A model generated the notes under the pieces. That model was not told the DNA's origin. It saw only the letters and a list, made by a program, of their open reading frames with translations, and ran no database searches. From contig OMVH01000233.1 in NCBI GenBank assembly GCA_900314365.1, positions 1 through 28,423 on the forward strand: 28,423 nt of DNA, given 5' to 3'. Made by a program: the position numbers and the translations under genes. Below, in pieces: positions 14,988 to 22,812 of this stretch. This stretch comes from an uncultured Prevotella sp. (GTDB taxonomy: Bacteria; Bacteroidota; Bacteroidia; Bacteroidales; Bacteroidaceae). Numbering within the stretch: position 1 is the stretch's first letter; every line of letters begins with the position of its first letter.

Positions 14988-16193
14988 TTACTTGGGCCCT
15001 TGTTTCTGGTTCTTCTTGTTGCCTCGCGGTCCGGGAGCGAAGGGACTGCTCTCCTGCTGTGAGTCGTCGGAGGCGGTAGTGTCGTCGGAAGTGACGCTGA
15101 CGCCCGTAATGACTTTGGCTCCCGACTTAATGCCATCGAGAATCTGGGTGTGGCTTCCATCGGTGAGCCCGATATTGACGGCGTGGGCCACTACCGTGTT
15201 TCCCTCGAGTGTCCACACCTTATACTTAGCATTCGACACATCCTTTATCTTACGTCCGCCCACGGTCTCTTTCTCAGGCTGATAGCGCAGAGCCTTGCTT
15301 GGCACACAGAGCACGCCGTCGATTTCGGCGGTGTAGATGGTGACATTGGCTGTCAGTCCCGGCTTCAGTTTGAGTTCAGCGTTAGGGGCTGAGATGACCA
15401 CCTCGTAGGTAACGACATTGTTCGTCGTAGTGGCTTCCTGGCGCACTTGCGTCACAGTGCCCTTGAAAGTGTCGTTGGGATAGGCATCCACCGTGAAGGT
15501 CACGCGCTCGCCCTGCTTCACGTCGCCTATGTCAGCCTCATCGACATCTGCCACCACCTGCATGTTGGTAAGGTCCTGGGCGATGGTGAACAGTTCAGGC
15601 GTGGAGAAGCTGGCCGCAACGGTTTGGCCTTCCTCAACGCTCTTCGAGAGCACCACACCGTCGATGGGTGAGGTGATAGTGGCGTAGCCAAGATTGGTCT
15701 GGGCGCGCTGCACCTCTTCCTTTGCCGAAGCCACCTGCTCCACTGCCTGCATGTAGCTGACCCGCGCCGTCTCGTAATCGTTGCCACTGACGAGGCCACG
15801 CTTATAGAGATTGGAGTAGCGGCGGTAGTTGGCAGTCTGATAAGTGAGCGTGCTCTGAACGCTCTTCAGATTAGCCTTGGCCGTATTGAGTTGACTGATG
15901 AGGTTGGTCTTGTCGAGCTCTGCGATGACCTGCCCCTTCTTCACTTTGCTATTATAGTCGACATACAGTTTGCTGACGATACCACTCACCTGGGTACCCA
16001 CAGTGACGGAGGTGACAGGCTCTATCGTTCCCGTAGCCGTGACAGAGTTCTGAATGTTGGCAGGACCGACAGTAGAAAAGGTAAAGTTGACGGTTTCCTC
16101 CTTCTTGTTGCCTGAGAGCAACCACGCAGCAACAGCCAGCAGGGCTACTATCCCAAGGATATACCATACTTTGCTGATTTTCTTCACTTTCAT
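14988..16193 (-). CDS. MacA-like periplasmic adaptor protein
   Basis: A 401-aa membrane-fusion protein. One membrane segment lies near residues 10-26 (YILGIVALLAVAAWLLSG), and the rest is periplasmic. It has the biotinyl-lipoyl half motifs (VTSVTVGTQVSGIVSKLYVD and ITSPIDGVVLSKSVEEGQ), a coiled-coil hairpin between them (about 95-165), then beta-barrel and membrane-proximal domains. It bridges the MacB-like permease to the outer-membrane channel. The C-terminal tail is rich in Ser, Asp and then Lys, Gly and Pro, and is probably disordered. The gene starts 48 nt after the TolC-like gene. Confidence 0.94.
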   Translation of the reverse strand: MKVKKISKVWYILGIVALLAVAAWLLSGNKKEETVNFTFSTVGPANIQNSVTATGTIEPVTSVTVGTQVSGIVSKLYVDYNSKVKKGQVIAELDKTNLISQLNTAKANLKSVQSTLTYQTANYRRYSNLYKRGLVSGNDYETARVSYMQAVEQVASAKEEVQRAQTNLGYATITSPIDGVVLSKSVEEGQTVAASFSTPELFTIAQDLTNMQVVADVDEADIGDVKQGERVTFTVDAYPNDTFKGTVTQVRQEATTTNNVVTYEVVISAPNAELKLKPGLTANVTIYTAEIDGVLCVPSKALRYQPEKETVGGRKIKDVSNAKYKVWTLEGNTVVAHAVNIGLTDGSHTQILDGIKSGAKVITGVSVTSDDTTASDDSQQESSPFAPGPRGNKKNQKQGPK

Positions 16194-16241
16194 AGTTATA
16201 TGTTTATTTTGTTATTATTCCAGTTCATCCGTATCCTGACC

Positions 16242-17579
16242 TCATTTTGTGGTGAGCTTGCCGGTCTTGTAGAAATTGAGCAGAGCGATGTTGAGGATGG
16301 CAAGGTATTTCGACTGCAATTCAGTTTGCTGAGCCGATATGAGTTTGTCCTTTCCCGTCATAAGCTCCACAATATTAATGAGATTGTTCTTGAACTTACC
16401 CGTCAGCATGTCGTAGCTCTCCTGCGCACTCTCGGTGCTCACCTTGGCGGCCTTGAAGCGGCTTTGATTGTTTTCAGCCTGCAGCCAGTAGTTCTCGATG
16501 GTTGAGTAGAGCGTGGTCTGCTTGTCCCTGAGGTCGAGTTCATAGTTCTGCTTTTGCAGCAAAGCCTTGTTGACCGTAGTTTTCTTTTGCCGTTGGTCGA
16601 AGATGGGTATACTCAGAGTAACTCCTGCTCCGATATCGAAATTGTTCTTGAGCTGCCGTCCCCATTTGTTGTCGCTCATGGAAGTGGTACTCGTCCCCAC
16701 GCCGACATTGAAGCCGATGGTGGGCAGACTGAGCGCCTTGGCTATCTTCACACTGAGCTCACTGCTTTGGATGCCCAACTTGGCATTCTGAATCTCGGGG
16801 CGGAAAGTGAGGGCCGCGTCGTAAACCGTCTGCAGGACGGGGATTGCCTGCAGGGCCATGGCGTCGGTAGTAACAGGAACGGTGACATCAAACTCCTCGC
16901 TGTCAGTGATTTGCAGCAACTGCTTCAACTGGCGCTTATAATCTTTCAGACTGCTCTGTGCCTGAACCACATTGTATTCGTCCTGGGCCCTCTGAGCCGT
17001 GAGCTGTGAGAGGTCGGCTTTGCTCATCAGTTTGTTCTTGACAAACTCCTTGCCCCTTTCCTCGGTGGTCTTGCTCGTTGCCAGCGCACTCTCATTCACC
17101 TTTACGGCGTCGGCCGAATAGAGAATCTGCACATAGAGCTGAGCAATCTGCTCAATGAGCAAGTTGGCTTGCGTAGCTGAATCAAGCGCAGCCTTCTCGG
17201 CAGTGACCTTGTTCAGCTTCACCGTGTTTCGATTGCGGTTGCCATTCCACACGGTCCAGTTGGCATTGACATTGTAGGAGCCATTGTAGTAGACCTTATC
17301 AACCGAACTGGAAACGAATCCCTCACTGACGATGCCCTGCTGCGGCCAGGGCCTGTAGGTGACATTCTGCGAGGTGCTGGCACTGAGCGAAGGCAGCAAC
17401 TGCGCCTGACTCTGATAGACATCCTCCAAGGCGGAGAGCTTCTGCACCGTGGCTTTCTGAAGGGTAATGTTGTTGGCCAGCGCATAGTCGACACACTGCT
17501 GCAAGGTCCACTGACGGGCTGAAACCGGAGCGGTGCAAGCCATGAAGGCAGCAATGCAAGTAATCCACTTTAATTTCAT
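16242..17579 (-). CDS. TolC-like outer membrane efflux channel
   Basis: A 445-aa outer-membrane factor with a signal peptide (MKLKWITCIAAFMACTAPVSA, cut near 21-22) followed by WTLQQCVDYALANN, the usual start of the mature OEP family. Two internally similar halves of long helices and short beta-strands give the trimeric alpha/beta tunnel. It is the first gene of the operon and provides the exit duct for the MacA-MacB pair downstream. No clear TAnnTTTG box was found directly upstream, so the operon promoter is not assigned. An additional regulator is not encoded next to it. Confidence 0.94.
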   Translation of the reverse strand: MKLKWITCIAAFMACTAPVSARQWTLQQCVDYALANNITLQKATVQKLSALEDVYQSQAQLLPSLSASTSQNVTYRPWPQQGIVSEGFVSSSVDKVYYNGSYNVNANWTVWNGNRNRNTVKLNKVTAEKAALDSATQANLLIEQIAQLYVQILYSADAVKVNESALATSKTTEERGKEFVKNKLMSKADLSQLTAQRAQDEYNVVQAQSSLKDYKRQLKQLLQITDSEEFDVTVPVTTDAMALQAIPVLQTVYDAALTFRPEIQNAKLGIQSSELSVKIAKALSLPTIGFNVGVGTSTTSMSDNKWGRQLKNNFDIGAGVTLSIPIFDQRQKKTTVNKALLQKQNYELDLRDKQTTLYSTIENYWLQAENNQSRFKAAKVSTESAQESYDMLTGKFKNNLINIVELMTGKDKLISAQQTELQSKYLAILNIALLNFYKTGKLTTK

Positions 17580-17782
17580 CTTCTTTTGTTTGAGTTGTCC
17601 ATTCGTCTGTCTGCCTGCAAGAAAGCATAACGCAATGCTGTGGGGCAGAATCTAACCGATTTTAATCCTTTGATTGAACAAAAGACAAATAGATTAATTT
17701 CACCCGCATAATTTAACGAATGTTCAGGAAGACGCGGTTTTGTACAATGGTTTTTCACTTAAAGAGTGGTATTAGCTTACAT

Positions 17783-17810
17783 CCTGCCAGACACCGCAAA
17801 GCCTGGCAGG
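17783..17810 (-). terminator. hairpin downstream of ribE
   Basis: CCTGCCAG (17783-17790) pairs with CTGGCAGG (17803-17810) around a 12-nt loop, 25 nt past the ribE stop. There is no U-tract on the minus strand, so it is a weak terminator candidate or a 3'-end structure. The rest of 17580-17834 shows nothing recognisable. Confidence 0.4.
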
Positions 17811-17834
17811 ACGCAGAAAAGAGAGACCGGCGAC

Positions 17835-18437
17835 TTACTTCAACTGGGCCAGACGGGCAATATACTTACCGAGGATGTCGAACTCCACATTGACGACTGA
17901 GCCCACACGAATGTCGGCAAAGTTGGTGTGCTGAAGCGTATAAGGGATGATGGCCACCGTAAAGCTGTCGTCGGTGGGCTCGCAGACGGTCAACGAGACA
18001 CCATTGACGCAGACACTGCCTTTATCGACGGTGAAGTAACCGCGACGGGCCATTCCGGGCACATTGTGATAGCGGAAGGTGAAATAGGTTGAGCCGTCAG
18101 CGTCGCGCATGGCCGTGCAGGTGGCAGTCTCGTCGACATGGCCCTGCACAATGTGGCCGTCGAGTCGACCTCCCATTATCATCGAGCGCTCCACGTTGAC
18201 ACGATCGTCCACCTTGAGCTGCCCAAGATTGCTGCGGTCAAGGGTCTCCTTCATTGCCGTCACAGTATAGAGTCCGTCGCCCACGGCTACAACAGTGAGA
18301 CAAACACCGTTGTGAGAGATGCTCTGGTCAATTTTCAACTCATCGGTAAAGTCACATGAGAGAGTGAGATCGATGTTTTCCTGATACTTTCTTATAGCCT
18401 TCACCGTGGCCATTCCTTCTATGATTCCTGAGAACAT
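17835..18437 (-). CDS. ribE: riboflavin synthase alpha subunit
   Basis: A 200-aa enzyme that dismutates two 6,7-dimethyl-8-ribityllumazine molecules to riboflavin. It has the two tandem lumazine-binding barrels. The first begins MFSGIIEGMATV with NGVCLTVV; the second contains VNGVSLTVCEPTDDSF and LQHTNF. The start at 18437 is fixed by the invariant MFSGI(I/V)E beginning; a longer in-frame reading upstream lies in the structured leader and is not protein-like. It is a single-gene unit with no other rib gene beside it. It has its own strong promoter and a long leader, which suggests control by premature termination. Confidence 0.97.
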   Translation of the reverse strand: MFSGIIEGMATVKAIRKYQENIDLTLSCDFTDELKIDQSISHNGVCLTVVAVGDGLYTVTAMKETLDRSNLGQLKVDDRVNVERSMIMGGRLDGHIVQGHVDETATCTAMRDADGSTYFTFRYHNVPGMARRGYFTVDKGSVCVNGVSLTVCEPTDDSFTVAIIPYTLQHTNFADIRVGSVVNVEFDILGKYIARLAQLK

Positions 18438-18489
18438 TGATTTTGAAATTAGTTGATGAATAAGTGCTGAGAGCGCACCCTGAAAGGAA

Positions 18490-18700
18490 GAAAAGAAAAA
18501 GGGGCTGCCGCGGCGATGTGATGAAACTCCGAGAATAGAATGATTTGAGTGCTCCCCGTCTTTGTAATCCACCGGCTTTGCAGCTTAGGCCTGACAGCTT
18601 TATGTGGCCCGCCATCGGCAGAGGAAACTTCCCCGGTTTTCGAAAATTATTTGATGAGTATCCCGATCGAACCGAAGCAGCCCCGATTATTTCTTCTTCT
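18490..18700 (-). promoter_or_regulatory. structured leader / attenuator candidate of ribE
   Basis: The predicted ribE transcript has a leader of about 260 nt. Near its 5' end GGGGCTGC (18684-18677) is complementary to GCAGCCCC (18508-18501). The pair encloses 168 nt and is followed at once by TTTTTCTTTT (18500-18491), like a terminator tail. Local hairpins inside include GGGGAA/TTCCTC and GCC-GAT-GGC. The conserved FMN riboswitch core (AGGGGCAGGG, CCGGCGGT, GCCCGCGA) is not present, so if it senses a ligand the class is not one I recognise. Confidence 0.45.
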
Positions 18701-18705
18701 GCATG

Positions 18706-18737
18706 CAAAGGTAATGCTTTCTTTCTATCTCGCCAAA
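18706..18737 (-). promoter_or_regulatory. ribE promoter
   Basis: On the minus strand a -33 TTTG (18734-18737) and a -7 TACCTTTG (18706-18713) are separated by exactly 20 nt, a textbook Bacteroidota promoter. Transcription should start near 18700. Confidence 0.75.
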
Positions 18738-19610
18738 GATTCCGTTGAATATTTTTATCTGCCTTCCGCGGCAAGACCCAACATGAAATACATGTTACTC
18801 AAGTTTCATAAGTAAAGTAAAATAAAATGCACGCTTCGGATTTCATCAGTTGTTGGAAAGATGACATTACAGTAAAATTGCCTCAACCAATTGGGGCATC
18901 CATACAGAAAATTAGCGAGAATAAACCAACCCACAAGACATGTCTGCCGCGCCCCAAACCTTCACAAAAACGGCAAGTACTGTCAGGGCTGTGGTAAATT
19001 CGAACATTGAAAAAAGAGGACAAAAAGCGTATCAAAAAACAAAGTTTAGTAAAAACCCTTTACATTCAAAAATCTCGAAATAGCTTCGGGACGGAGGGAA
19101 AACGAGCGTTAAAAGCGCCTTTTCAAGGTTTCCTCTGCTCGTGATCGGACTTCGAGCGCCTCGTGATAGGACTTCGAGCGCCTCGAGATAGGACTTCGAG
19201 TGCCTGAAAGTATATGTTTTTAAAGGCTAAAATAAGGCCTTTTCAGCGGTTTTGAGGGGCTCCTGATGCGATTCAAAAGACCCCCAGCACTATAACACTC
19301 TGACTCACAATAATTTACCAACTTTGCAAAAATAGGGCCTATTTCGGAACAAAATAAGACTTGGTGAAAAAGAATCGATTTCTCGGGCAGTGTTTTTCAG
19401 GTCATTTTTTAAAGGTTTGCCCTCTTAGCCCCTCACGGCTTCATAACGCTGTTCCCAAATAGGACATCAAAAGAAAATGGCAAGAAACAGGCACATCGGA
19501 TATATTATGCGGGCAAGACAAGCCCAGAGCGAAACTGACACTTGGAGTAAAAGGGGCAAGACAAACAAAAAATATTCGTGCAAAACAACCGCAGGCGGGT
19601 GGAAAAGTAT
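18738..19610. other. long A/T-rich intergenic region
   Basis: I see no gene in this 870-nt stretch; the open frames are short and have no recognisable sequence. It holds the 3 x 22 bp tandem repeat (19141-19206), a 15-nt palindrome AAATAGGGCCTATTT (19330-19344) and several A/T-rich blocks with GGCC cores. The composition and blocks look like a dispersed intergenic element, but I cannot compare other genomic copies. Confidence 0.4.
19141..19206. repeat. 3 x 22-bp tandem repeat
   Basis: Three head-to-tail copies lie at 19141-19162, 19163-19184 and 19185-19206, around the core GAT(A/C)GGACTTCGAG. Copies one and two differ at one base; copy three differs from copy two at three. There are no spacers between units, so it is not a CRISPR. 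Each unit contains CTTCGAG, which could form small hairpins. Confidence 0.85.
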
Positions 19611-19618
19611 TAACTTTG
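19611..19618 (+). promoter_or_regulatory. -7 box of the beta-barrel gene
   Basis: TAACTTTG matches TAnnTTTG exactly, 38 nt before the ATG at 19657. No good -33 match is seen. Confidence 0.5.
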
Positions 19619-19656
19619 CACACCAAATGTTCGACTATCAAAACGACGTTTGAAAG

Positions 19657-20370
19657 ATGAGACGCTTTATGACTTTTGCCCTGCTCCTGATACTCTTGTT
19701 CCAAGCACAAGCACAGGCTAAGGAAAAGGACGAAGACTTTCGCGACAATCATAATGTAGCAGGCTTCTTTGCATCGCTCAATGCCTATGGCAGTGATCCG
19801 GGATACTCTTTGGGGCTAAGCTATGCCTATTACCCCATTCAATATATGGGTATTGGGGCTACAATGAGCTATCAGAGATGGGATGTCGGCGACATAGTGA
19901 ATCACGAAGTGCAGACGAAAGGCGACATCTACACGCTCGACGATGACGAGGACAAGGTGGAAAAGCTCATTCTCACCGTAGCACCCTGCCTGCGCACGCC
20001 CTCTCTCCGAGTGAGCAAACGCGAGGATATGAGGCTCTTCCTGCAAGCCGAACCGGGCATCATGCTCAACGTGTTGCCTAACGACAACCTCACCTACGTC
20101 TGCCAGCGCGTGGAAGGTCAGCCGGGGAAATGGGTACAACGGCTACTCTACGCCAAGAACCACGGTGGACAGCAATTCTCATGGCTCTTCAGACCCTCTC
20201 TGAACCTGGGCATCGATACCGGAATCATCAGTTTAGGCTGCACGCTCTCAGGCTTCGACCCGTATTCCTCACGCCGCAATGTCACGGCCGGAAATGTGAA
20301 AGTTTCGGAAGGAGGCCGCGAACACAAAGTCTGCGCTGAGGTGTTCGCCTCGCTGGCCATTGCGTTCTGA
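19657..20370 (+). CDS. predicted outer-membrane beta-barrel protein
   Basis: A 237-aa protein of unknown function. It has a signal peptide (residues 1 to about 21, cut after QAQA), alternating strands such as GLSYAYYPIQYMGIGATMSY and a C-terminal strand that ends in Phe, the usual last residue of barrel proteins. These features fit a small outer-membrane barrel of about eight strands. I recognise no motif that gives a substrate. An acidic loop (DDDEDK) lies near residue 100. The MaoC-type gene follows 59 nt later on the same strand and may be co-transcribed, but no functional link is evident. Confidence 0.75.
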   Translation: MRRFMTFALLLILLFQAQAQAKEKDEDFRDNHNVAGFFASLNAYGSDPGYSLGLSYAYYPIQYMGIGATMSYQRWDVGDIVNHEVQTKGDIYTLDDDEDKVEKLILTVAPCLRTPSLRVSKREDMRLFLQAEPGIMLNVLPNDNLTYVCQRVEGQPGKWVQRLLYAKNHGGQQFSWLFRPSLNLGIDTGIISLGCTLSGFDPYSSRRNVTAGNVKVSEGGREHKVCAEVFASLAIAF

Positions 20371-20429
20371 CAGTCCAGGCTCGGACATACCAACAGACAA
20401 AAGGCAATAAAAAATCAACAAAGATAAAT

Positions 20430-20906
20430 ATGTCAAAACTCATTGTTAGCTCCTACGAGGAGCTCGCAGCCCATCTCGGGCAGCAACTCGGCCAGTCGGA
20501 CTGGCTGACAGTAGACCAGGACCGCATCAACGCCTTTGCCGACGCTACACTCGACCATCAGTGGATTCATGTCGACACCGAACGAGCCAAACGCGAGAGT
20601 CCCTACAAGAGCACCATTGCTCACGGCTACCTCACACTCTCACTCCTACCCTATCTATGGAACCAGATTATTGAGGTGAGAAACCTCGACATGATGGTCA
20701 ACTACGGCATGGACAAGATGCGCTTTGGCAAGCCCGTGATTTGCGGAAGCCGAGTGCGCCTCACCGCCAAGCTCGACTCGGTGGAAGATCTGCGCGGAAT
20801 CTGCAAGGCCGGAATAAAATTCTCTATCGACATCGACGGACAGCGCCGCCCTGCCCTCGAAGGCATTGCCACCTTCCTCTACTACTTCAAGAAGACTGAA
20901 GCATAA
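20430..20906 (+). CDS. MaoC-like (R)-enoyl-CoA hydratase family protein
   Basis: A 158-aa single hot-dog-fold protein of the MaoC/PhaJ/NodN group. The hydratase-2 motif is present as FADATLDHQWIHVDTERA, with the Asp and His that activate water. TIAHGYLTLSLLPYLW follows, as in the family. Such enzymes hydrate trans-2-enoyl-CoA to (R)-3-hydroxyacyl-CoA. NodN-like members have unknown substrates, and no other fatty-acid gene adjoins to settle it. The length is typical. A small hairpin follows 35 nt after the stop. Confidence 0.85.
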   Translation: MSKLIVSSYEELAAHLGQQLGQSDWLTVDQDRINAFADATLDHQWIHVDTERAKRESPYKSTIAHGYLTLSLLPYLWNQIIEVRNLDMMVNYGMDKMRFGKPVICGSRVRLTAKLDSVEDLRGICKAGIKFSIDIDGQRRPALEGIATFLYYFKKTEA

Positions 20907-20941
20907 GCGACACTGTTCCACGGCTCTCTGCATGGTTCCAC

Positions 20942-20956
20942 CTCACCCAAGGTGAG
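20942..20956 (+). terminator. weak hairpin after the MaoC-like gene
   Basis: CTCACC/GGTGAG with a 3-nt loop lies 35 nt after the stop. There is no U-run, so termination is doubtful. The rest of 20907-21150 shows no gene or other structure. Confidence 0.25.
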
Positions 20957-21157
20957 AGGACGGATGCACTGCAGGGAAGCCGTCATGGGACTCTACGCAT
21001 CAACACAGACTGAGCTCAGCGCACAAAGTTAGCACTAAAGTTCTCCCCGCACACTTTCAGAGCGAGGGGGCTCCAGGCAGGGCAGTCCAAAGCGAAGAGC
21101 CAGACCTGATGCAGTCGGAATGCAGAGAAAACAAGGGAAAGAAAATGCAGTGTTTTC

Positions 21158-21188
21158 TTTGCCGTTCCCTCCGATTGCACTAACTTTG
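21158..21188 (+). promoter_or_regulatory. mltG promoter
   Basis: A -33 TTTG (21158-21161) and -7 TAACTTTG (21181-21188) lie 19 nt apart. Transcription would start about 20 nt before the ATG at 21213. This places the upstream in-frame ATG at 21120 outside the transcript and supports the later start. Confidence 0.75.
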
Positions 21189-21212
21189 CAGCGTAATATT
21201 CAAAATATTGCT

Positions 21213-22259
21213 ATGGTTAAGCAAAATTGCTATAAATATCAATTAGCGGCAGGCCTCTGTCTGATTGCCATTTTAGGAATAATCTACTATTATTTCTTCT
21301 CGGCATTCTCGGCTAAAGACACCACCCAATATGTCTATATCGATGCCGACGACAACATCGATTCCGTCTACCACAAACTTTATCCTATCGCAAAGTCTAG
21401 CTCCTTCGCTGCCTTCAGGACCATCGTCCGCCACAGCAAATACAAAGACCACGTACGCACCGGTCGCTATGCCATAAAGCCCGGCATGGGAGCATTCAAG
21501 CTTTTCAGACACTTGAAGAACGGCCAACAGGAACCCGTGAGCCTCACAGTACCCTCGGTGCGCACGGTGGACGACCTTGCCAATGAGCTCTCGAAGCACC
21601 TCATGCTGAGCAGTGCGGAGATTGCCAGTGCACTCAAGGACGAGGCCACTTGCCAAAAATACGGTTACGACACGGCAACTATCGAGTGCATGTTCATTCC
21701 CAACACCTACGACATCTACTGGAACTGTTCGCTCAACAAGCTCCTTTCAAGAATGCAGAAGGAGAGCAAGGCTTTTTGGACACCCGACCGCACATCGAAG
21801 GCTGCCGCTCTGAAGCTCAGTCCCAACGAGGTGATTACGCTGGCAAGTATCGTCGACGAAGAAACGGCCAACAACGCAGAGAAGCCTATGATAGCTGGTA
21901 TGTACTATAACCGGCTCATGGTGCGCAATGCGAAATATCCTGACGGAATGCCGCTGCAGGCCGACCCGACCATCAAGTTTGCATGGAAACAGTTCGCACT
22001 GAAACGCATCTACCACAATCTGCTGCGCATTCAGAGCCCCTACAACACCTATGTGAACCCGGGACTGCCGCCCGGTCCCATCCGTATTCCTTCGGTGGCC
22101 GGAATCGACGCTGTGCTCAACATGGTACACCACGACTACCTCTATATGTGTGCCAAAGAGGACTTTAGCGGTACCCATAATTTTGCACGAACCTATGACG
22201 AGCATCTTAAGAATGCGGCACGCTATTCGGCGGCACTCAACAGCCGGGGAATTAAGTAA
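21213..22259 (+). CDS. mltG: endolytic transglycosylase MltG (YceG-like)
   Basis: A 348-aa inner-membrane enzyme that cuts nascent peptidoglycan and helps set glycan strand length. One N-terminal membrane helix (about 12-33, LAAGLCLIAILGIIYYYFF) is followed by a LysM-like region and the YceG catalytic domain. The catalytic Glu217 lies in TLASIVDEET, and LQADPTIKFA and NPGLPPGPIRIPS are the usual conserved stretches. I chose ATG 21213 because a good promoter lies 20-50 nt upstream. A start at 21120 would put the promoter inside the gene. It is followed by a strong terminator, so it is a single-gene unit. Length is typical. Confidence 0.96.
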   Translation: MVKQNCYKYQLAAGLCLIAILGIIYYYFFSAFSAKDTTQYVYIDADDNIDSVYHKLYPIAKSSSFAAFRTIVRHSKYKDHVRTGRYAIKPGMGAFKLFRHLKNGQQEPVSLTVPSVRTVDDLANELSKHLMLSSAEIASALKDEATCQKYGYDTATIECMFIPNTYDIYWNCSLNKLLSRMQKESKAFWTPDRTSKAAALKLSPNEVITLASIVDEETANNAEKPMIAGMYYNRLMVRNAKYPDGMPLQADPTIKFAWKQFALKRIYHNLLRIQSPYNTYVNPGLPPGPIRIPSVAGIDAVLNMVHHDYLYMCAKEDFSGTHNFARTYDEHLKNAARYSAALNSRGIK

Positions 22260-22264
22260 GCGAG

Positions 22265-22309
22265 AAAAGCGGCTTACCTGCAAAACAACAGCAGGCAAGC
22301 CGCTTTTTT
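22265..22309 (+). terminator. mltG terminator
   Basis: AAAAGCGGCTT (22265-22275) pairs with AAGCCGCTTTT (22297-22307), and CCTGC/GCAGG extends the stem inward. A T6 run follows. It begins 5 nt after the mltG stop. Confidence 0.92.
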
Positions 22310-22434
22310 CAGCTGAAACCTACCAATAACGAACCAAGAGCTACGGCTTCGGACTGCGACCGGCTACGTGTATTCCCGGCACCGTCCCCCTCTTCCCCAT
22401 TCCATTCTAAACACTGACCTTACTTTTAAAAGAA

Positions 22435-22573
22435 TGCGGACGGCCGTCCTCAAATATCCACTGAAGGGCGCGGCCCTTGTGACCGTCCGCAACCAGCGAA
22501 TATAGAAGGTCTGCTAAAATTCCTTGTTTGCCCCAAGGTTGCGGACGGCCACAAGGGCCGCACCCTGCAGTGG
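22435..22573. repeat. large imperfect inverted repeat, possible mobile palindrome
   Basis: Two 37-nt arms (22458-22494 and 22537-22573) are reverse complements at 34 of 37 positions, with a 42-nt A/T-richer spacer. A third copy of the core TGCGGACGGCC (22435-22445) lies just outside the left arm and can pair instead with CCGTCCGCA (22483-22491). It includes the palindrome GGACGGCCGTCC (22438-22449). Arms are G/C-rich, unlike the flanks. The element lies between the mltG terminator and the fucO promoter and carries no frame of note. It resembles a MITE or REP-like intergenic palindrome. Confidence 0.85.
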
Positions 22574-22730
22574 ACACAGAAGCTTAAACTACCTATTTGT
22601 ACTCTTGGCGTTTTATCAGTATTGCCACTGCAAGGGATAAAACACTTCCGAAACTTGAGTAAGAAGCAATGCAGAGAAATAGATGAAAAAGAAACAATGT
22701 CAAAAATCAAGGGAAAAATATCAAAAAAGA

Positions 22731-22762
22731 CTTGCAGGCAAAATGCTTTTTTCCTATCTTTG
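22731..22762 (+). promoter_or_regulatory. fucO promoter
   Basis: A -33 CTTG (22731-22734) and -7 TATCTTTG (22755-22762) lie 20 nt apart, giving a predicted leader of about 45 nt. Confidence 0.65.
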
Positions 22763-22812
22763 CGTCACGTCACAAATAGTTTATTTAATATCATTAAAAC
22801 CTAACAACAACA

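Noticed and set aside
18501..18684. tmRNA, because the leader begins GGGGCTG and closes with CAGCCCC
   Set aside because: It is far too short, lacks the TTCGA-type T-loop before the 3' end, has no CCA and no tag frame.
18490..18700. FMN riboswitch upstream of ribE
   Set aside because: The conserved RFN blocks are absent, although the structure still suggests an attenuator.
18352..18774. 140-codon minus-strand frame upstream of ribE
   Set aside because: It covers the ribE promoter and structured leader and overlaps the ribE start in another frame; no protein features.
19141..19206. CRISPR array
   Set aside because: The 22-bp units are contiguous with no spacers and there are no cas genes.
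21120..21212. Longer N-terminus for MltG from ATG 21120
   Set aside because: A good -33/-7 promoter lies inside this stretch, and the membrane helix follows the ATG at 21213 normally.
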